The position numbers were made by a program, and so were the translations under genes. Source: Pseudomonas sp. GM50 (GTDB lineage: Bacteria > Pseudomonadota > Gammaproteobacteria > Pseudomonadales > Pseudomonadaceae). Taken from it: 64,000 nt of DNA. The notes under the pieces were generated by a model. That model saw only the letters and a program-made list of their open reading frames with translations. It was not told the origin of the DNA and made no database searches. Below, in pieces: positions 36,807 through 47,954 of this stretch (position 1 is the first letter of the stretch; each line of letters starts with the position of its first letter). The stretch covers positions 37,583 to 101,582 of the forward strand of contig NZ_AKJK01000051.1 of NCBI RefSeq assembly GCF_000282375.1. The letters are read 5' to 3'.

Positions 36807-38393
36807 TCAGCGAGTTGTTGCCAGTTCCTGTTGGACGCTGGCGACAGTGCGAGGCCAAGGTTTACCAGCCTGAACCTTCGCTGGCAAGGCCTTGATAGCG
36901 GTAACGGCTGCATCGCGGTTAGCGAAGCTACCGTAGGTGATGACGTAAAGCGGCTTGCCGTTGAGTACTTTCTTGAAATAACGGTACTCGCCGCCCTGCT
37001 CCTTGACGAAGCTTTGCGCGGCCGATTCGGAGCTGGTGCCGAGGATTTGCACCACGTAGTTACCCGGCGCCTGGCCTGCGTACCAGCTGCCACCGGCGGC
37101 TTTGGCCACGGTGACTGGCTTCTCGGCAGGTTTGACGGCGACGGCCGGCTTGGCGGGCGCTGGAGCCGGTTTGGCAACAGGTGCAGGCGCTGGCTTGGCT
37201 GTCGCGACCTGAGTCGGCGCTGGAACCGGTTTGGCGGCAGGCGTTGGTGCCGGGCCTGGCTGGACGCCGGCAGGCGGCGCAGTCGTGGTCACGGTTGGCG
37301 GTGTAGCGCTGGAACCTTCGACCGGCACGCCGTCATCGCCTTCGGTGATACCACCGGCCGCTTCGGCCAACGGACCACGCATCACCGGCTGCGAGTTGCC
37401 GACCAACGGCAACGGCATCGGTTGCGAATTACCGGCGAACTCGACGGAGGGAGCGCCACCGCTGTCAGGTTGTGGCGTGCCCTGGCCCAGCGGCAGTTGC
37501 GCCTGTTCGTTGGCAGGTGCGCCGGTGGTCGGCGCTTTGCTGCGACCCGGCATCAACCAGGCGGCGGCTACCGCGACCACGACAACGGCGGAAATCGCCA
37601 ATACGTGTTTCTTCGGCATGTTGAACCCCATACTTGGACGCTTCACCGCTGAGCGGCTGGCAATCATGGCTTCGATCATCGCATCGCGGGCGACCTGGTT
37701 GATGGTGCCAGGCCAACCGTCGGAGCTTTCGTGAATATCAGAGATCTGATCCGCGGTAAAAAGTTCGATACCCCGGCCGGCGCCTTCAAGACGCTGGTCC
37801 AGATATTCGCGGGTTTCTTCTTCGGTGTAGGGCTGCAATTCGATGACATGGAAACGCTCTTCCTCAAGGGTCAGCGCTTCAAGTTGGGCAATCAGCGAGG
37901 ACTCGCCGAACAGGAACACGTGCGGGCGACCTTCCGGCGCACCCGCGGCCAAAGCCAGCAAGGCCTCCAACGCGGATTCGTCGAGTTGTTCGGCATCATC
38001 CACCAGCAAATAGACTTCCTGCCCCGTGAGGGCAAGCTGTACCACTTGGGCCAGAATGGCGCCGATTTCGGCCTGCTCGACGTTCAGCGCCTGAGCCACC
38101 TGGCGCAGCATACCGGCTGCATCGCCGGCACCACGGGCGGAAACCACCACGCTCTGCACTGACTGTTTGTTGGTACTAGCCACCAGAGCCTGACGCAACA
38201 GGGTTTTGCCGCTGCCTTGAGGGCCAGTGACCACCAGCAACAACTGGCTGTAACGGGCCAGATGATGCAGTTGCCCCAGCACCGGTTTGCGCTGGGCCGG
38301 GAAAAATTTGAAGCCAGGCACCCGTGGAGCGAAAGGGTCATGACTTAACTGGTAATGGCCGAGGAAAGCCTCGTCGGCATGCAAACTAGTCAT
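36807..38393 (-). CDS. DamX-like AAA ATPase with C-terminal SPOR domain
   Basis: A 528-residue inner-membrane protein. The N-terminal AAA (ExeA-like) ATPase domain has Walker A TGPQGSGKT near residues 56-64 and Walker B YLLVDDAEQL near 127. One membrane helix (LAISAVVVVAVAAAWLMP) is near 265-282, then a long Pro/Ala-rich periplasmic linker, then a SPOR domain (YVVQILGTSSESAAQSF near 445) that binds denuded septal peptidoglycan. E. coli DamX has the same genomic position after aroKB but lacks this ATPase activity signature in such clear form. Likely division-related. Last gene of the pilM-aroB operon, 10 bases after aroB. Confidence 0.9.
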   Translation of the reverse strand: MTSLHADEAFLGHYQLSHDPFAPRVPGFKFFPAQRKPVLGQLHHLARYSQLLLVVTGPQGSGKTLLRQALVASTNKQSVQSVVVSARGAGDAAGMLRQVAQALNVEQAEIGAILAQVVQLALTGQEVYLLVDDAEQLDESALEALLALAAGAPEGRPHVFLFGESSLIAQLEALTLEEERFHVIELQPYTEEETREYLDQRLEGAGRGIELFTADQISDIHESSDGWPGTINQVARDAMIEAMIASRSAVKRPSMGFNMPKKHVLAISAVVVVAVAAAWLMPGRSKAPTTGAPANEQAQLPLGQGTPQPDSGGAPSVEFAGNSQPMPLPLVGNSQPVMRGPLAEAAGGITEGDDGVPVEGSSATPPTVTTTAPPAGVQPGPAPTPAAKPVPAPTQVATAKPAPAPVAKPAPAPAKPAVAVKPAEKPVTVAKAAGGSWYAGQAPGNYVVQILGTSSESAAQSFVKEQGGEYRYFKKVLNGKPLYVITYGSFANRDAAVTAIKALPAKVQAGKPWPRTVASVQQELATTR

Positions 38394-38403
38394 CGGGATC
38401 TTA

Positions 38404-39504
38404 TTAACCTTTAAGCTGAGCCAAGGCGCGGTAATCCGCCCCCAGCGTGGCCTGTAAAACCTCTTTCGGATAATCGTCGGTCACCACTGCTTCGCCCATG
38501 TGGCGCAGCAGCACCAGGCGCAAACGACCGTCGATCACTTTCTTGTCAATTGCCATGTGCTCGAGAAAATCGGCTTCGGTCATCTCTTGCGGCGGGATGA
38601 CCGGCAGGCCGGCCCGCTGGAACAGGCGAATACCGCGATCACGCTCCTGTTCGCTGATCCAGCCCAGGCGCGCGGACATCTCCAAAGCCATTACGGTGCC
38701 AGCAGCGACTGCTTCACCATGAAGCCAGACACCATAGCCCATGTGGGTTTCGATCGCGTGGCCAAAGGTGTGGCCCAGATTCAACGTGGCACGTACGCCC
38801 GTCTCTTTCTCGTCGGCACCGACCACCGCAGCCTTGGCCGCGCAGGAGCGTTCGATGGCGTAAGTCAGGGCGGTCTGGTCCAGCGCTCGCAGGCGATCGA
38901 CGTTTTCTTCGAGCCAGGTCAGGAATGGCTCGTCGCAGATCAGCCCGTATTTGATGACTTCCGCCAGCCCGGCGGACAGTTCGCGGGGCGGCAGGGTGTT
39001 GAGGGTGGCGGTATCGATCAGCACCACGTTGGGCTGATAGAAGGCACCGACCATGTTCTTGCCCAGCGGGTGATTGATCCCGGTCTTGCCGCCCACCGAA
39101 GAGTCGACTTGCGACAACAACGTGGTTGGTATCTGGATGAAATCGACGCCTCGCTGGTAGCAGGCGGCCGCAAAACCGGCCATGTCACCGATTACACCGC
39201 CACCGAGGGCGATCACCGTGGTACGGCGATCGTGCCGTGCAGTCAGCAGGCCGTCGAAAATCAGTTGCAGGGTTTCCCAGGTCTTGAAGGCTTCGCCGTC
39301 GGGAAGCACCACGGAAATCACCGAGAACTGCGCGAGGCTGCGGGTCAGACGCTCCAGGTAGAGCGGCGCGACGGTCTCGTTGGAGATGATCGCTACTTGC
39401 CGCCCGCGGATATGCGGGGCCAGCAGCTCAGGCTGATCCAACAAACCTTCGCCAATATGAATCGGGTAGCTGCGCTCGCCTAGATCGACCTTGAGTGTCT
39501 GCAT
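38404..39504 (-). CDS. aroB: 3-dehydroquinate synthase
   Basis: A 366-residue NAD- and metal-dependent enzyme making 3-dehydroquinate from DAHP, the second step of the shikimate pathway. The NAD-binding [13 protein letters not shown] motif is near 102-114, and the zinc ligands include the His in [11 protein letters not shown] near 245-255. ATG 39504 gives the standard [15 protein letters not shown] start; the longer frame to 39603 is an artefact. It is separated from aroK by 150 bases. Confidence 0.97.
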   Translation of the reverse strand: MQTLKVDLGERSYPIHIGEGLLDQPELLAPHIRGRQVAIISNETVAPLYLERLTRSLAQFSVISVVLPDGEAFKTWETLQLIFDGLLTARHDRRTTVIALGGGVIGDMAGFAAACYQRGVDFIQIPTTLLSQVDSSVGGKTGINHPLGKNMVGAFYQPNVVLIDTATLNTLPPRELSAGLAEVIKYGLICDEPFLTWLEENVDRLRALDQTALTYAIERSCAAKAAVVGADEKETGVRATLNLGHTFGHAIETHMGYGVWLHGEAVAAGTVMALEMSARLGWISEQERDRGIRLFQRAGLPVIPPQEMTEADFLEHMAIDKKVIDGRLRLVLLRHMGEAVVTDDYPKEVLQATLGADYRALAQLKG

Positions 39505-39654
39505 GTGTCCCCACAGTGAAGATGGAATCAGGCGTCCTGCCTTGAGTTTACGAATTCCATGGCGTCTGCTGGTGTGACGCCATTCGGTAGCCAGCTGCCA
39601 CAACCTTGAGCGGCTGCGACAGGACGCCGAGGATAGCGCATTTCGCGCCGCGCA

Positions 39655-40173
39655 TTAACGGGGCGGTAGCTGCTGCAAGCGTTCGAGGATATCGAGCACC
39701 ACCATCCGCGGCGGCCGCTCATCGGTTTCAACCACCAGGTCGGCGATCTCCCGATACAGCGGATCACGGATCGCCAGCAAGTCCCGCAAGGTCTTCGCTG
39801 GATCGGCGGTGCGCAACAGTGGCCGATTGCGATCGCGAGCCGTTCGGCCGACCTGCTGCTCGACAGACGCATGCAGATACACCACCCGACCACCGGCGTG
39901 CAGCGCTCGACGATTGGCTTCGCGCATCACCGCGCCGCCACCGGTCGCCAACACCACGCCATCGAACTCGCACAGCTCGGCAATCATCGCCTGCTCGCGA
40001 TCACGAAAGCCCGGCTCGCCTTCCTTATCGAAGATCCACGGGATATTGGCGCCCGTGCGCAGTTCAATTTCCTTATCGGAATCTTTGAACGGCAGGCGCA
40101 GCTCTTTGGCCAGCAACCGGCCGATGGTGCTTTTACCAGCCCCCATCGGTCCAACAAGAATCAAATTTCGCAC
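39655..40173 (-). CDS. aroK: Shikimate kinase
   Basis: A 172-residue P-loop kinase that phosphorylates shikimate. The Walker [10 protein letters not shown] is at residues 8-16, the shikimate-binding DSD near 32 and GGGAV near 78-82, and the lid RNRPLL near 115. It begins 4 bases after pilQ ends on the same strand, so it is co-transcribed with the pilMNOPQ genes, a layout conserved in Pseudomonas. Confidence 0.97.
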   Translation of the reverse strand: MRNLILVGPMGAGKSTIGRLLAKELRLPFKDSDKEIELRTGANIPWIFDKEGEPGFRDREQAMIAELCEFDGVVLATGGGAVMREANRRALHAGGRVVYLHASVEQQVGRTARDRNRPLLRTADPAKTLRDLLAIRDPLYREIADLVVETDERPPRMVVLDILERLQQLPPR

Positions 40174-40177
40174 AGAA

Positions 40178-42253
40178 TCAATGACTCACAGCAATCGCCT
40201 GATTGTTCATGATACGCGGAGTGAGAAATACCAGCAGCTCGGATTTTTTCTCCGAAACCACGTCACGCCGGAAAAGGCGGCCAAGATACGGCACATCACC
40301 GAGAAATGGCACCTTATCTACAACCTTGCTCTGAGTATTTGAGAAAACCCCACCTATGACGATGGTCTCGCCGTCGTTGACCAACACCTTGGCGTTGACC
40401 TCGTTTTTCTTGATCGGCGGTACATCCTGCACTTTGTTCAGGTAGTCCGGTTCGTCCTTGGTGACTTTGACCTCCATGATGATGCGGTTGTCCGGCGTGA
40501 TCTGCGGGGTCACTTCCAGGGACAGCGAAGCTTCCTTGAACGACACCGAGGTGGCGCCGCTGGAGCTGGCTTCCTGATAGGGAATCTCGGTGCCCTTGAG
40601 GATTTTCGCGGTTTCCTTGTCGGACGTGACTACCTTGGGCTGCGAGACAATTTCCCCGTTGCCGGTTTTCTCCATGGCCGAAAGTTCAAGGTCCAGCAGC
40701 ACATTGTCGGTAATGAAGGCGATGCCGATCCCCGAGGTATTGGCAGAGGTTCCCAAGTCGACGAACGGCGAGTTGGTACTGGTGCTGCCCGGCGTACCAA
40801 TAGTGGTCGAAGAGCCGTTGACCCCGGACGTGTTCCAGTTGCCCTTCTGCACCGAGCCGCCCCAGCGTACGCCGAGGCTTTTGTCATAGTCGACGTTGGC
40901 TTCGACGATGCGTGCCTCGATCATCACCTGACGCACCGGAATATCCAGTTGCGCAACAATGCGACGCAGTTCGTCGAGGCGATCCTGGGTCTGGTAGGCA
41001 ATGATGTTGTTGGTTCGCTCATCAACCGTGATTGAACCTCGCTCGTCGACTTTCGCTTCGGCGCTGGTCACTGACTGGAACAGCTTGGCGATATCGGCGG
41101 CCTTGGCGTAATTGACCTGTAACAGCTCGCGACGCAGAGGCGCCAGTTCGGCGATCTGCTTCTGCGACTCCAGCTCCTGACGCTCTCGGGCAGCGATTTC
41201 ATCGGCCGGCGCCACCAGCAGCACATTACCAATCTTGCGTTTATCCAGGCCTTTGGTTTTCAACACCAGATCCAGCGCCTGATCCCACGGCACATTCTGC
41301 AGGCGCAACGTGATGCCGCCCTGCACCGTGTCGCTGGCCACCAGATTGAGGTTGGTGAAGTCGGCGATCAGTTGCAGCACCGAGCGCACATCGATGTCCT
41401 GAAAATTCAGCGAGAGTTTTTCGCCGGTGTAGGCAAAGCGTTCGGCATTGCGTTTCTGCAAGTCATCGACAGTCATCGGCCGGATGCTGACGGTCAGTTT
41501 GTTGTCAGTCTGATAGGTCGAATAATCGAAGGCGCCACTGGGCTCGATACTGATAATGGCCCGGTCGCCCGTGGCGCTGGCGTTGACGAACTGCACCGGC
41601 GTGGCGAAATCCTTGACGTCGAGGCGTACGCGCAACCGTTCAGGCAGTTGGGTCTTGGTGAACCCGACGATGATTTTGCCATCGCGTTCCTGGATGTCCG
41701 GGGCGATGGAGGGATCCGACAGATCGATGACCACATTGCCCTCACCCTGGGTGCCGCGCTGGAAATCCACGCCCCGGATGGCTTTGCCCACGGGAGCACT
41801 GGCTCTGGCGGGCGCGGGTACCGCAGTGGCCGCGCGCGGTGCGCTGGCAATCGGTTTGGACGCCTTGTTACCGGCCGCCTGCCCGACGACCACAAACAGA
41901 TTGTTGCCTTCGACGCGGGCGTTGTATGGCGTTAATTGAGTCAGGCTGATGATCAGCCGTGTGCGGTCCTTGGCCTCCACTACCGTGGCGCTGCGGGCAT
42001 TGCCGCCGCCCAGGTCGCGATGCTTGTTCGCCAGCTGACTGGTGACCCCCGGCAGGTCCAGCGCAATCCGCGCAGGCTGCTCTGTCGTGTAACCGTGGGG
42101 CTGCGGCGGTGGTCCATCGAACGACAACTTCAACTCGACACGGTCACCGGGCAGCGCGGCGACATCCAGCGCTTTGAGGTTGGCCGCCACTACCATCGGC
42201 GACAGAAACGCTATCCATAGCGAAATACCGAAGGTTGAGAAAATCCTGTTCAT
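40178..42253 (-). CDS. pilQ: Type IV pilus secretin PilQ
   Basis: A 691-residue outer-membrane secretin. It has a signal peptide (ending VVA near residue 24), two AMIN peptidoglycan-binding domains in the first 280 residues, a secretin N0/STN domain ([22 protein letters not shown] near 285), an N1 domain, and the C-terminal secretin pore with [15 protein letters not shown] near 655. It forms the gated channel for the pilus fibre. Confidence 0.97.
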   Translation of the reverse strand: MNRIFSTFGISLWIAFLSPMVVAANLKALDVAALPGDRVELKLSFDGPPPQPHGYTTEQPARIALDLPGVTSQLANKHRDLGGGNARSATVVEAKDRTRLIISLTQLTPYNARVEGNNLFVVVGQAAGNKASKPIASAPRAATAVPAPARASAPVGKAIRGVDFQRGTQGEGNVVIDLSDPSIAPDIQERDGKIIVGFTKTQLPERLRVRLDVKDFATPVQFVNASATGDRAIISIEPSGAFDYSTYQTDNKLTVSIRPMTVDDLQKRNAERFAYTGEKLSLNFQDIDVRSVLQLIADFTNLNLVASDTVQGGITLRLQNVPWDQALDLVLKTKGLDKRKIGNVLLVAPADEIAARERQELESQKQIAELAPLRRELLQVNYAKAADIAKLFQSVTSAEAKVDERGSITVDERTNNIIAYQTQDRLDELRRIVAQLDIPVRQVMIEARIVEANVDYDKSLGVRWGGSVQKGNWNTSGVNGSSTTIGTPGSTSTNSPFVDLGTSANTSGIGIAFITDNVLLDLELSAMEKTGNGEIVSQPKVVTSDKETAKILKGTEIPYQEASSSGATSVSFKEASLSLEVTPQITPDNRIIMEVKVTKDEPDYLNKVQDVPPIKKNEVNAKVLVNDGETIVIGGVFSNTQSKVVDKVPFLGDVPYLGRLFRRDVVSEKKSELLVFLTPRIMNNQAIAVSH

Positions 42254-42266
42254 TATTCGAGTTCCA

Positions 42267-42794
42267 CTATGAGTGCTCTTTCAAAGGGATGGTTCGCGGC
42301 CGTTCCAGCCAGGCACCTTCGCCATCGGGAACGATTTCGACCACGTCGACTTGCGAACCGCTGATGGCGACGATCCGTCCATCGTTACGCCCCAGGTAAT
42401 CGCCGACTTTCAGCCGATGCACGCCGCCCGCCCCGCGCAGCAGCGCGAAGGAACCGTTTGCATTGGAGAGGGTGCCGACCATTTCAAATTGCTCGATGTT
42501 GAAACCTTCGAGGTACTGCTTGACCCGGTTGGGGTCGGGTTTGACGTTGCGCGAGCCGTGTTTCTGCCCGGCCAGATCGACTCTGACCTGCCGGGAGAAC
42601 GGGCTACGCAGGTTGGCAGCGTTGTAGGCGAATGTCGGGTAAGACCGGAATGTCGGCGTTGGTTCAATCTTGCCGGGTGCACGCAGGCGCACTTCGTTCA
42701 GGTAGGCGTCCAGGTCGCTGAAATCAGCGTCGCCGCCACAACCAGTGAGGAGAACCAGACACATAACCATCGACAGGCAACGAATCGGGCTCAT
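42267..42794 (-). CDS. pilP: Type IV pilus lipoprotein PilP
   Basis: A 175-residue lipoprotein. The signal peptide ends in the lipobox LLTGC (Cys19). A disordered N-terminal stretch is followed by a beta domain (MVGTLSNANGSFALLRGAGGVHRLKVGDYLGRNDG). It links the PilN/PilO inner-membrane complex to PilQ. 13 bases upstream of pilQ; its start overlaps pilO's stop. Confidence 0.95.
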   Translation of the reverse strand: MSPIRCLSMVMCLVLLTGCGGDADFSDLDAYLNEVRLRAPGKIEPTPTFRSYPTFAYNAANLRSPFSRQVRVDLAGQKHGSRNVKPDPNRVKQYLEGFNIEQFEMVGTLSNANGSFALLRGAGGVHRLKVGDYLGRNDGRIVAISGSQVDVVEIVPDGEGAWLERPRTIPLKEHS

Positions 42795-43414
42795 TTCTGC
42801 AACCCCTTGTCGTTGTAGCGATAGGTCTTGGCAAGGATGCTCATGCGCAATTTCGGGCCGCCATCGGGATTGGCCGGTGCCAGGTCGAAGTCATGCAGGG
42901 TGACGATCCGCGGCAGCCCGGCCACGCCGCTGACGAAAGTGGCCAGGTCGTGATATGCGCCGGTGACGGTGATCCGGATAGGTAGCTCGATGTAGAACTG
43001 CTGGGTGACTTCCGGGAGCAGCTTGATCTCTTCGAACTCCAGGCCGCTGCCCAGGCCGGTGCGGGTGATGTCCTCCAGCAGGCCGGGCACTTCGGTGTCG
43101 CTGGGCAACTGCCGTAACAGCATGCCGAAGGAGTTCTCCATTTCCTTCATCTGCTGGGTATACAGCTCCAGATTCGCCGCCATGTGGGCCTTGGTCGCGA
43201 ATTGCTCCTTGAGCGTCGACTCTTCCTCGCGCCTGAGTTCCAGGTGGTTTTGCAGATCGCTGATCAAGAAGCTGTAGCCCAGGGCCAGCACCAGAACCAT
43301 CAGCAGGACACTCGCCAGGACCTTGATCGGCGCAGGCCAGGAGCCCATGTTGTTGGTGTCCAGATCGCTGATATCGATCTGGCGCAACCCTTCGAACCAT
43401 TCGGACAGCTTCAT
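42791..43414 (-). CDS. pilO: Type IV pilus assembly protein PilO
   Basis: A 207-residue bitopic inner-membrane protein: short cytoplasmic tail, one helix (VLASVLLMVLVLALGYSFLI, about 32-51), a coiled coil near 55-95, and a periplasmic ferredoxin-like domain. Forms a heterodimer with PilN in the alignment subcomplex. Overlaps both neighbours by 4 bases. Confidence 0.95.
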   Translation of the reverse strand: MKLSEWFEGLRQIDISDLDTNNMGSWPAPIKVLASVLLMVLVLALGYSFLISDLQNHLELRREEESTLKEQFATKAHMAANLELYTQQMKEMENSFGMLLRQLPSDTEVPGLLEDITRTGLGSGLEFEEIKLLPEVTQQFYIELPIRITVTGAYHDLATFVSGVAGLPRIVTLHDFDLAPANPDGGPKLRMSILAKTYRYNDKGLQK

Positions 43415-43976
43415 TTAGCGCCCCCCACAACTGCGGGCTGAGTCTGACGGACGGTCAACTGAAAAACATTGGCCTGATCCAGCTGACCAGCGGTGGTTGC
43501 TTTGACCTCCGTAAGATTGGGCGCATCGAACCAGTCGGAGGCATCCAGATTGCGCATCAGATCCGAAACACGATTATTGGACTCCGCCGCGCCGGTGACG
43601 GACAACGTCTTGCCGACCATTTTCACTTCAGTGAAATAAACTCCGTCCGGCAAAGTACGCGCCAATTGATCGAAAATCCTCCCGCTGATCGGTCGGTTGC
43701 CTTGCAGGTCCTGAATAATGCGCATGCGCTCGACGAGTTGCTGTCGACGGGCCTTCAGGTCGCTGATTTGCTTGATCCGCTCGTCGACCACGGCAATCTG
43801 CTTGCTGATGTAATCGTTACGGGCGACTTGCCGATTAATGGCGCCGTTAAGGACCTGATCCGCGATCAGCAACGCCCCCACTGACCCCACCAGCACACCG
43901 ACCAACGCCAGCAAAAAGCGTTTACGACGCCCTTCGCGCAACTCTTCACGCCAGGGTAATAGATTGATCCGCGCCA

Positions 43977-43977
<1 letters not shown>
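43411..43977 (-). CDS. pilN: Type IV pilus assembly protein PilN
   Basis: A 188-residue bitopic protein. The N-terminal ARINLLPWREELRE is the conserved PilM-binding motif (INLLPWR), followed by one helix (about 22-45) and a periplasmic coiled coil plus ferredoxin-like domain. Overlaps pilM by one base and pilO by 4. Confidence 0.96.
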
Positions 43978-45068
<1,091 letters not shown>

Positions 45069-45150
45069 TTACGGACTCTGTAATATCCATTGCGTTCAAT
45101 ACCCCCCGTCTTGACAGAAGCGCAAATGACGCCCCCGACGGAAAAATGCT

Positions 45151-45156
45151 TATAAT
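45151..45156 (+). promoter_or_regulatory. Candidate -10 box (TATAAT) for ponA
   Basis: A perfect TATAAT lies 101 bases before the ponA start in the 215-base pilM/ponA divergent region. No good -35 sits 17 bases upstream; the TTGACA at 45111-45116 is 34 bases away, too far to pair with it. Confidence 0.45.
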
Positions 45157-45256
45157 GCCGAGCGTTTTTTCCGCTTTCACTGCAAGCGCGGGTCATTCTC
45201 TGTATAGCCTGAACCCTGATGCCTAATTCATTCTTTGCCCTGGATATCCAAAAGCC

Positions 45257-47698
45257 TTGATTCGTCTGCTGAAATTTTTCGGTTGGTCCATCGTCGCCGT
45301 TTTCTGCGGACTGCTCCTGGGTCTGAGCGGCGCTTTTCTTTACCTTAGCCCCGGATTGCCATCCGTGGAGGCGCTGAGAAGTATTCAGTTGCAGATTCCT
45401 TTGCGGGTGTACAGCAGCGACAACAAATTGATCGCAGAATTTGGCGAAATGCGCCGTACGCCAATCCGTTTCGCCGACATTCCCCCCAATTTCATTAATG
45501 CGTTACTAAGTGCTGAAGACGACAATTTCGCCAACCACTACGGCGTCGATCCCAGCAGCCTGATGCGTGCCGCCACCCAGTTGGTAAAAAGCGGACACAT
45601 TCAGTCCGGCGGCAGCACCATCACCATGCAGGTGGCGAAGAACTTCTTCCTGACCAGCGAACGCAGCTTCTCGCGCAAGACCACCGAAATCCTCCTGGCC
45701 CTGCAGATCGAACGGCAGTTGACCAAGGACGAGATCCTCGAGCTGTACGTCAACAAAATCTATCTGGGCAACCGCGCCTATGGCATCGAGGCGGCGGCGC
45801 AGGTCTATTACGGCAAGTCGATTCGTGACGTCAGCCTGGCGCAGATGGCGATGATCGCCGGCCTGCCAAAAGCCCCGTCGCGCTTTAACCCCCTGGCCAA
45901 CCCGGCCCGCAGCAAGGAGCGCCGCGACTGGATCCTGGGGCGCATGTACAAGCTCGGCAAGATCACCGAAGCCGACTACACCACCGCGATCAATGAACCG
46001 CTGAACGCCAGCTACCATGTGCCGACTCCGGAAGTGAACGCACCGTACGTCGCCGAAATGGCCCGTGCCGAAATGGTCGGCCGCTATGGCAGCGATGCGT
46101 ACACCGAAGGTTTCCGTGTCACCACCACGGTACCAAGCGATTTGCAGGAGATGGCCAACACCGCGGTTCACGAGGGCTTGATGACCTACGACCAACGGCA
46201 CGGTTATCGCGGCCCCGAGTCACGCCTGCCAGGTAAAACCCGAGAGGCCTGGACTGTAGAGCTGACCAAGCAGCGGACCATCAGCAGCCTGGAACCGGCG
46301 ATCGTGACCCAGGTCGACAAGAACGGCGTGCAGGTGCTGACCCGCTCCGGCGAAGAACACGTCGCCTGGGACACCATGAAGTGGGCTCGCCCCTTCCTGA
46401 ATACCAACAGCATGGGCGCCAATCCGAAGCAGCCGTCGGATGTCGCGCAGGTCGGTGATCTGATTCGCGTGCAGCGTCAGCCAGACAATTCGCTCAAGTT
46501 CAGCCAGATCCCGCAAGCTCAGGGCGCACTGGTTTCCCTCGACCCGCAGAACGGCGCCATTCGTTCGCTGGTCGGCGGTTTCGCCTTCGAGCAGAGCAAC
46601 TACAACCGCGCCATGCAGGCCAAGCGTCAGCCGGGTTCGAGCTTCAAGCCGTTCGTCTACAGCGCCGCCCTGGACAACGGTTATACCGCCGCCAGCCTGG
46701 TGAACGACGCACCGATCGTGTTCGTCGACGAGTACCTGGACAAGGTCTGGCGTCCGAAGAACGACACCAACACCTTCCTCGGCCCGATCCGCATGCGTGA
46801 AGCGCTCTACAAGTCGCGCAACCTGGTATCGATCCGCCTGCTGCAAGCGCTGGGTGTCGACCGCACCATCGACTACATCAGCAAATTCGGCTTCAACAAG
46901 CAGGACCTGCCGCGCAACCTGTCCCTGGCCCTGGGTACCGCGACCCTGACACCAATGGAAATCGCCACCGGCTGGAGCACCTTCGCCAACGGCGGCTACA
47001 AAATCACCCCGTACATCATCGACAAGATCGAAAGCCGCAACGGCGACACGCTATTCGTCGCCAACCCGCCGAGTGTTCCGAAAGGCGCCGTAGCCAGCGA
47101 TGGCATCGCCGTGCCGGCCGCCGACACCTTCACGGTCAACGCCACTCCAGGCGCAACGCCGAGCGCCCAGCCAACGCCACAAACGCCAGCCGTGGCCGAG
47201 CGCATCGTCGATGGGCGCACCACTTACATCCTCAACAGCATGCTGGAGGACGTGATCAAACTCGGCACCGGTCGCCGTGCACTGGCCTTGGGCCGCAGCG
47301 ACATCGCGGGCAAGACCGGCACCACCAACGAATCCAAGGACGCCTGGTTCTCCGGCTACAACGCCGATTACGTGACCACCGTCTGGACTGGTTTCGACCA
47401 ACCGGAAAGCCTGGGCAAACGCGAGTTCGGTGGCACCGTTGCCTTGCCGATCTGGATGAACTACATGGCGGCGGCCCTTAAAGACAAGCCGCCTCACACC
47501 CAGGCGGAGCCAGAAGGCATCCTCAGCCTGCGGGTTGACCCGATCAGCGGCCGTGCCGCCAGCCCTGGCACGCCAGGCGCCTACTTCGAACTGTTCAAGG
47601 CCGAAGACACACCACCGTCGGTGAACGAGCTGGGTAACGGCAATGTCCCGGGCAGCCCGCTGCCAGCGGATGAGGCAGCGCCGATCGATTTGTTCTGA
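45257..47698 (+). CDS. ponA: Penicillin-binding protein 1A
   Basis: An 813-residue bifunctional class A PBP. One N-terminal membrane anchor (about 8-30) is followed by the GT51 glycosyltransferase domain with the catalytic Glu87 (AEDDNF) and later GGSTITMQ and RKTTEILLALQIE. The transpeptidase has the active-site Ser461 in SSFKPF (S-x-x-K, Lys464), SRN near 520, and KTGTT near 690. An OB-like insert lies between. The start is TTG 45257; N-terminus MIRLLKFFGWS fits the family. Divergent from pilM as in other Pseudomonas. Confidence 0.96.
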   Translation: MIRLLKFFGWSIVAVFCGLLLGLSGAFLYLSPGLPSVEALRSIQLQIPLRVYSSDNKLIAEFGEMRRTPIRFADIPPNFINALLSAEDDNFANHYGVDPSSLMRAATQLVKSGHIQSGGSTITMQVAKNFFLTSERSFSRKTTEILLALQIERQLTKDEILELYVNKIYLGNRAYGIEAAAQVYYGKSIRDVSLAQMAMIAGLPKAPSRFNPLANPARSKERRDWILGRMYKLGKITEADYTTAINEPLNASYHVPTPEVNAPYVAEMARAEMVGRYGSDAYTEGFRVTTTVPSDLQEMANTAVHEGLMTYDQRHGYRGPESRLPGKTREAWTVELTKQRTISSLEPAIVTQVDKNGVQVLTRSGEEHVAWDTMKWARPFLNTNSMGANPKQPSDVAQVGDLIRVQRQPDNSLKFSQIPQAQGALVSLDPQNGAIRSLVGGFAFEQSNYNRAMQAKRQPGSSFKPFVYSAALDNGYTAASLVNDAPIVFVDEYLDKVWRPKNDTNTFLGPIRMREALYKSRNLVSIRLLQALGVDRTIDYISKFGFNKQDLPRNLSLALGTATLTPMEIATGWSTFANGGYKITPYIIDKIESRNGDTLFVANPPSVPKGAVASDGIAVPAADTFTVNATPGATPSAQPTPQTPAVAERIVDGRTTYILNSMLEDVIKLGTGRRALALGRSDIAGKTGTTNESKDAWFSGYNADYVTTVWTGFDQPESLGKREFGGTVALPIWMNYMAAALKDKPPHTQAEPEGILSLRVDPISGRAASPGTPGAYFELFKAEDTPPSVNELGNGNVPGSPLPADEAAPIDLF

Positions 47699-47714
47699 TC
47701 GTGTAGCGCAACGC

Positions 47715-47750
47715 AAAAGCCCCGCCTTCGAAAGAAGAGCGGGGCTTTTT
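47715..47750 (+). terminator. Rho-independent terminator of ponA
   Basis: Stem AAAAGCCCCGC / GCGGGGCTTTT with a 13-base loop and T-run, 17 bases after the ponA stop. Confidence 0.92.
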
Positions 47751-47775
47751 ATATCGGGGTTTTCTGTCCCGGCCC

Positions 47776-47866
47776 CTTCGCGGGCAAGCCTCGCTCCTAC
47801 AGGGGTCCTGCCATACCTGATATCACGAGCAACGCATATCCGTAGGAGCGAGGCTTGCCCGCGAAG
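47776..47866. repeat. REP pair, second sequence type
   Basis: Inverted copies at 47776-47802 and 47842-47866 with core GTAGGAGCGAGGCTTGCCCG, a type different from the GTGGGAGC REPs elsewhere in the window. It lies between two terminators in the ponA/maeB convergent gap. Confidence 0.88.
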
Positions 47867-47902
47867 AGGCCCTCAAAGACACCACAAATACCGCAGGCAA
47901 TA

Positions 47903-47935
47903 AAAAGCCCCGACTCGCGAGAGCCGGGGCTTTTG
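47903..47935 (-). terminator. Rho-independent terminator of maeB
   Basis: Stem AAAAGCCCCGac / GCCGGGGCTTTT-like with TCGCGAGA loop region; symmetric A and T runs on both sides. Lies 19 bases past the maeB stop on the minus strand and may also back up ponA termination. Confidence 0.85.
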
Positions 47936-47954
47936 GTTGAAGCGCTACAACGGC

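Noticed and set aside
45111..45156. TTGACA and TATAAT before ponA as a paired promoter
   Set aside because: Both boxes are perfect matches but are 34 bases apart, twice the workable spacing, so only the TATAAT is listed as a candidate.
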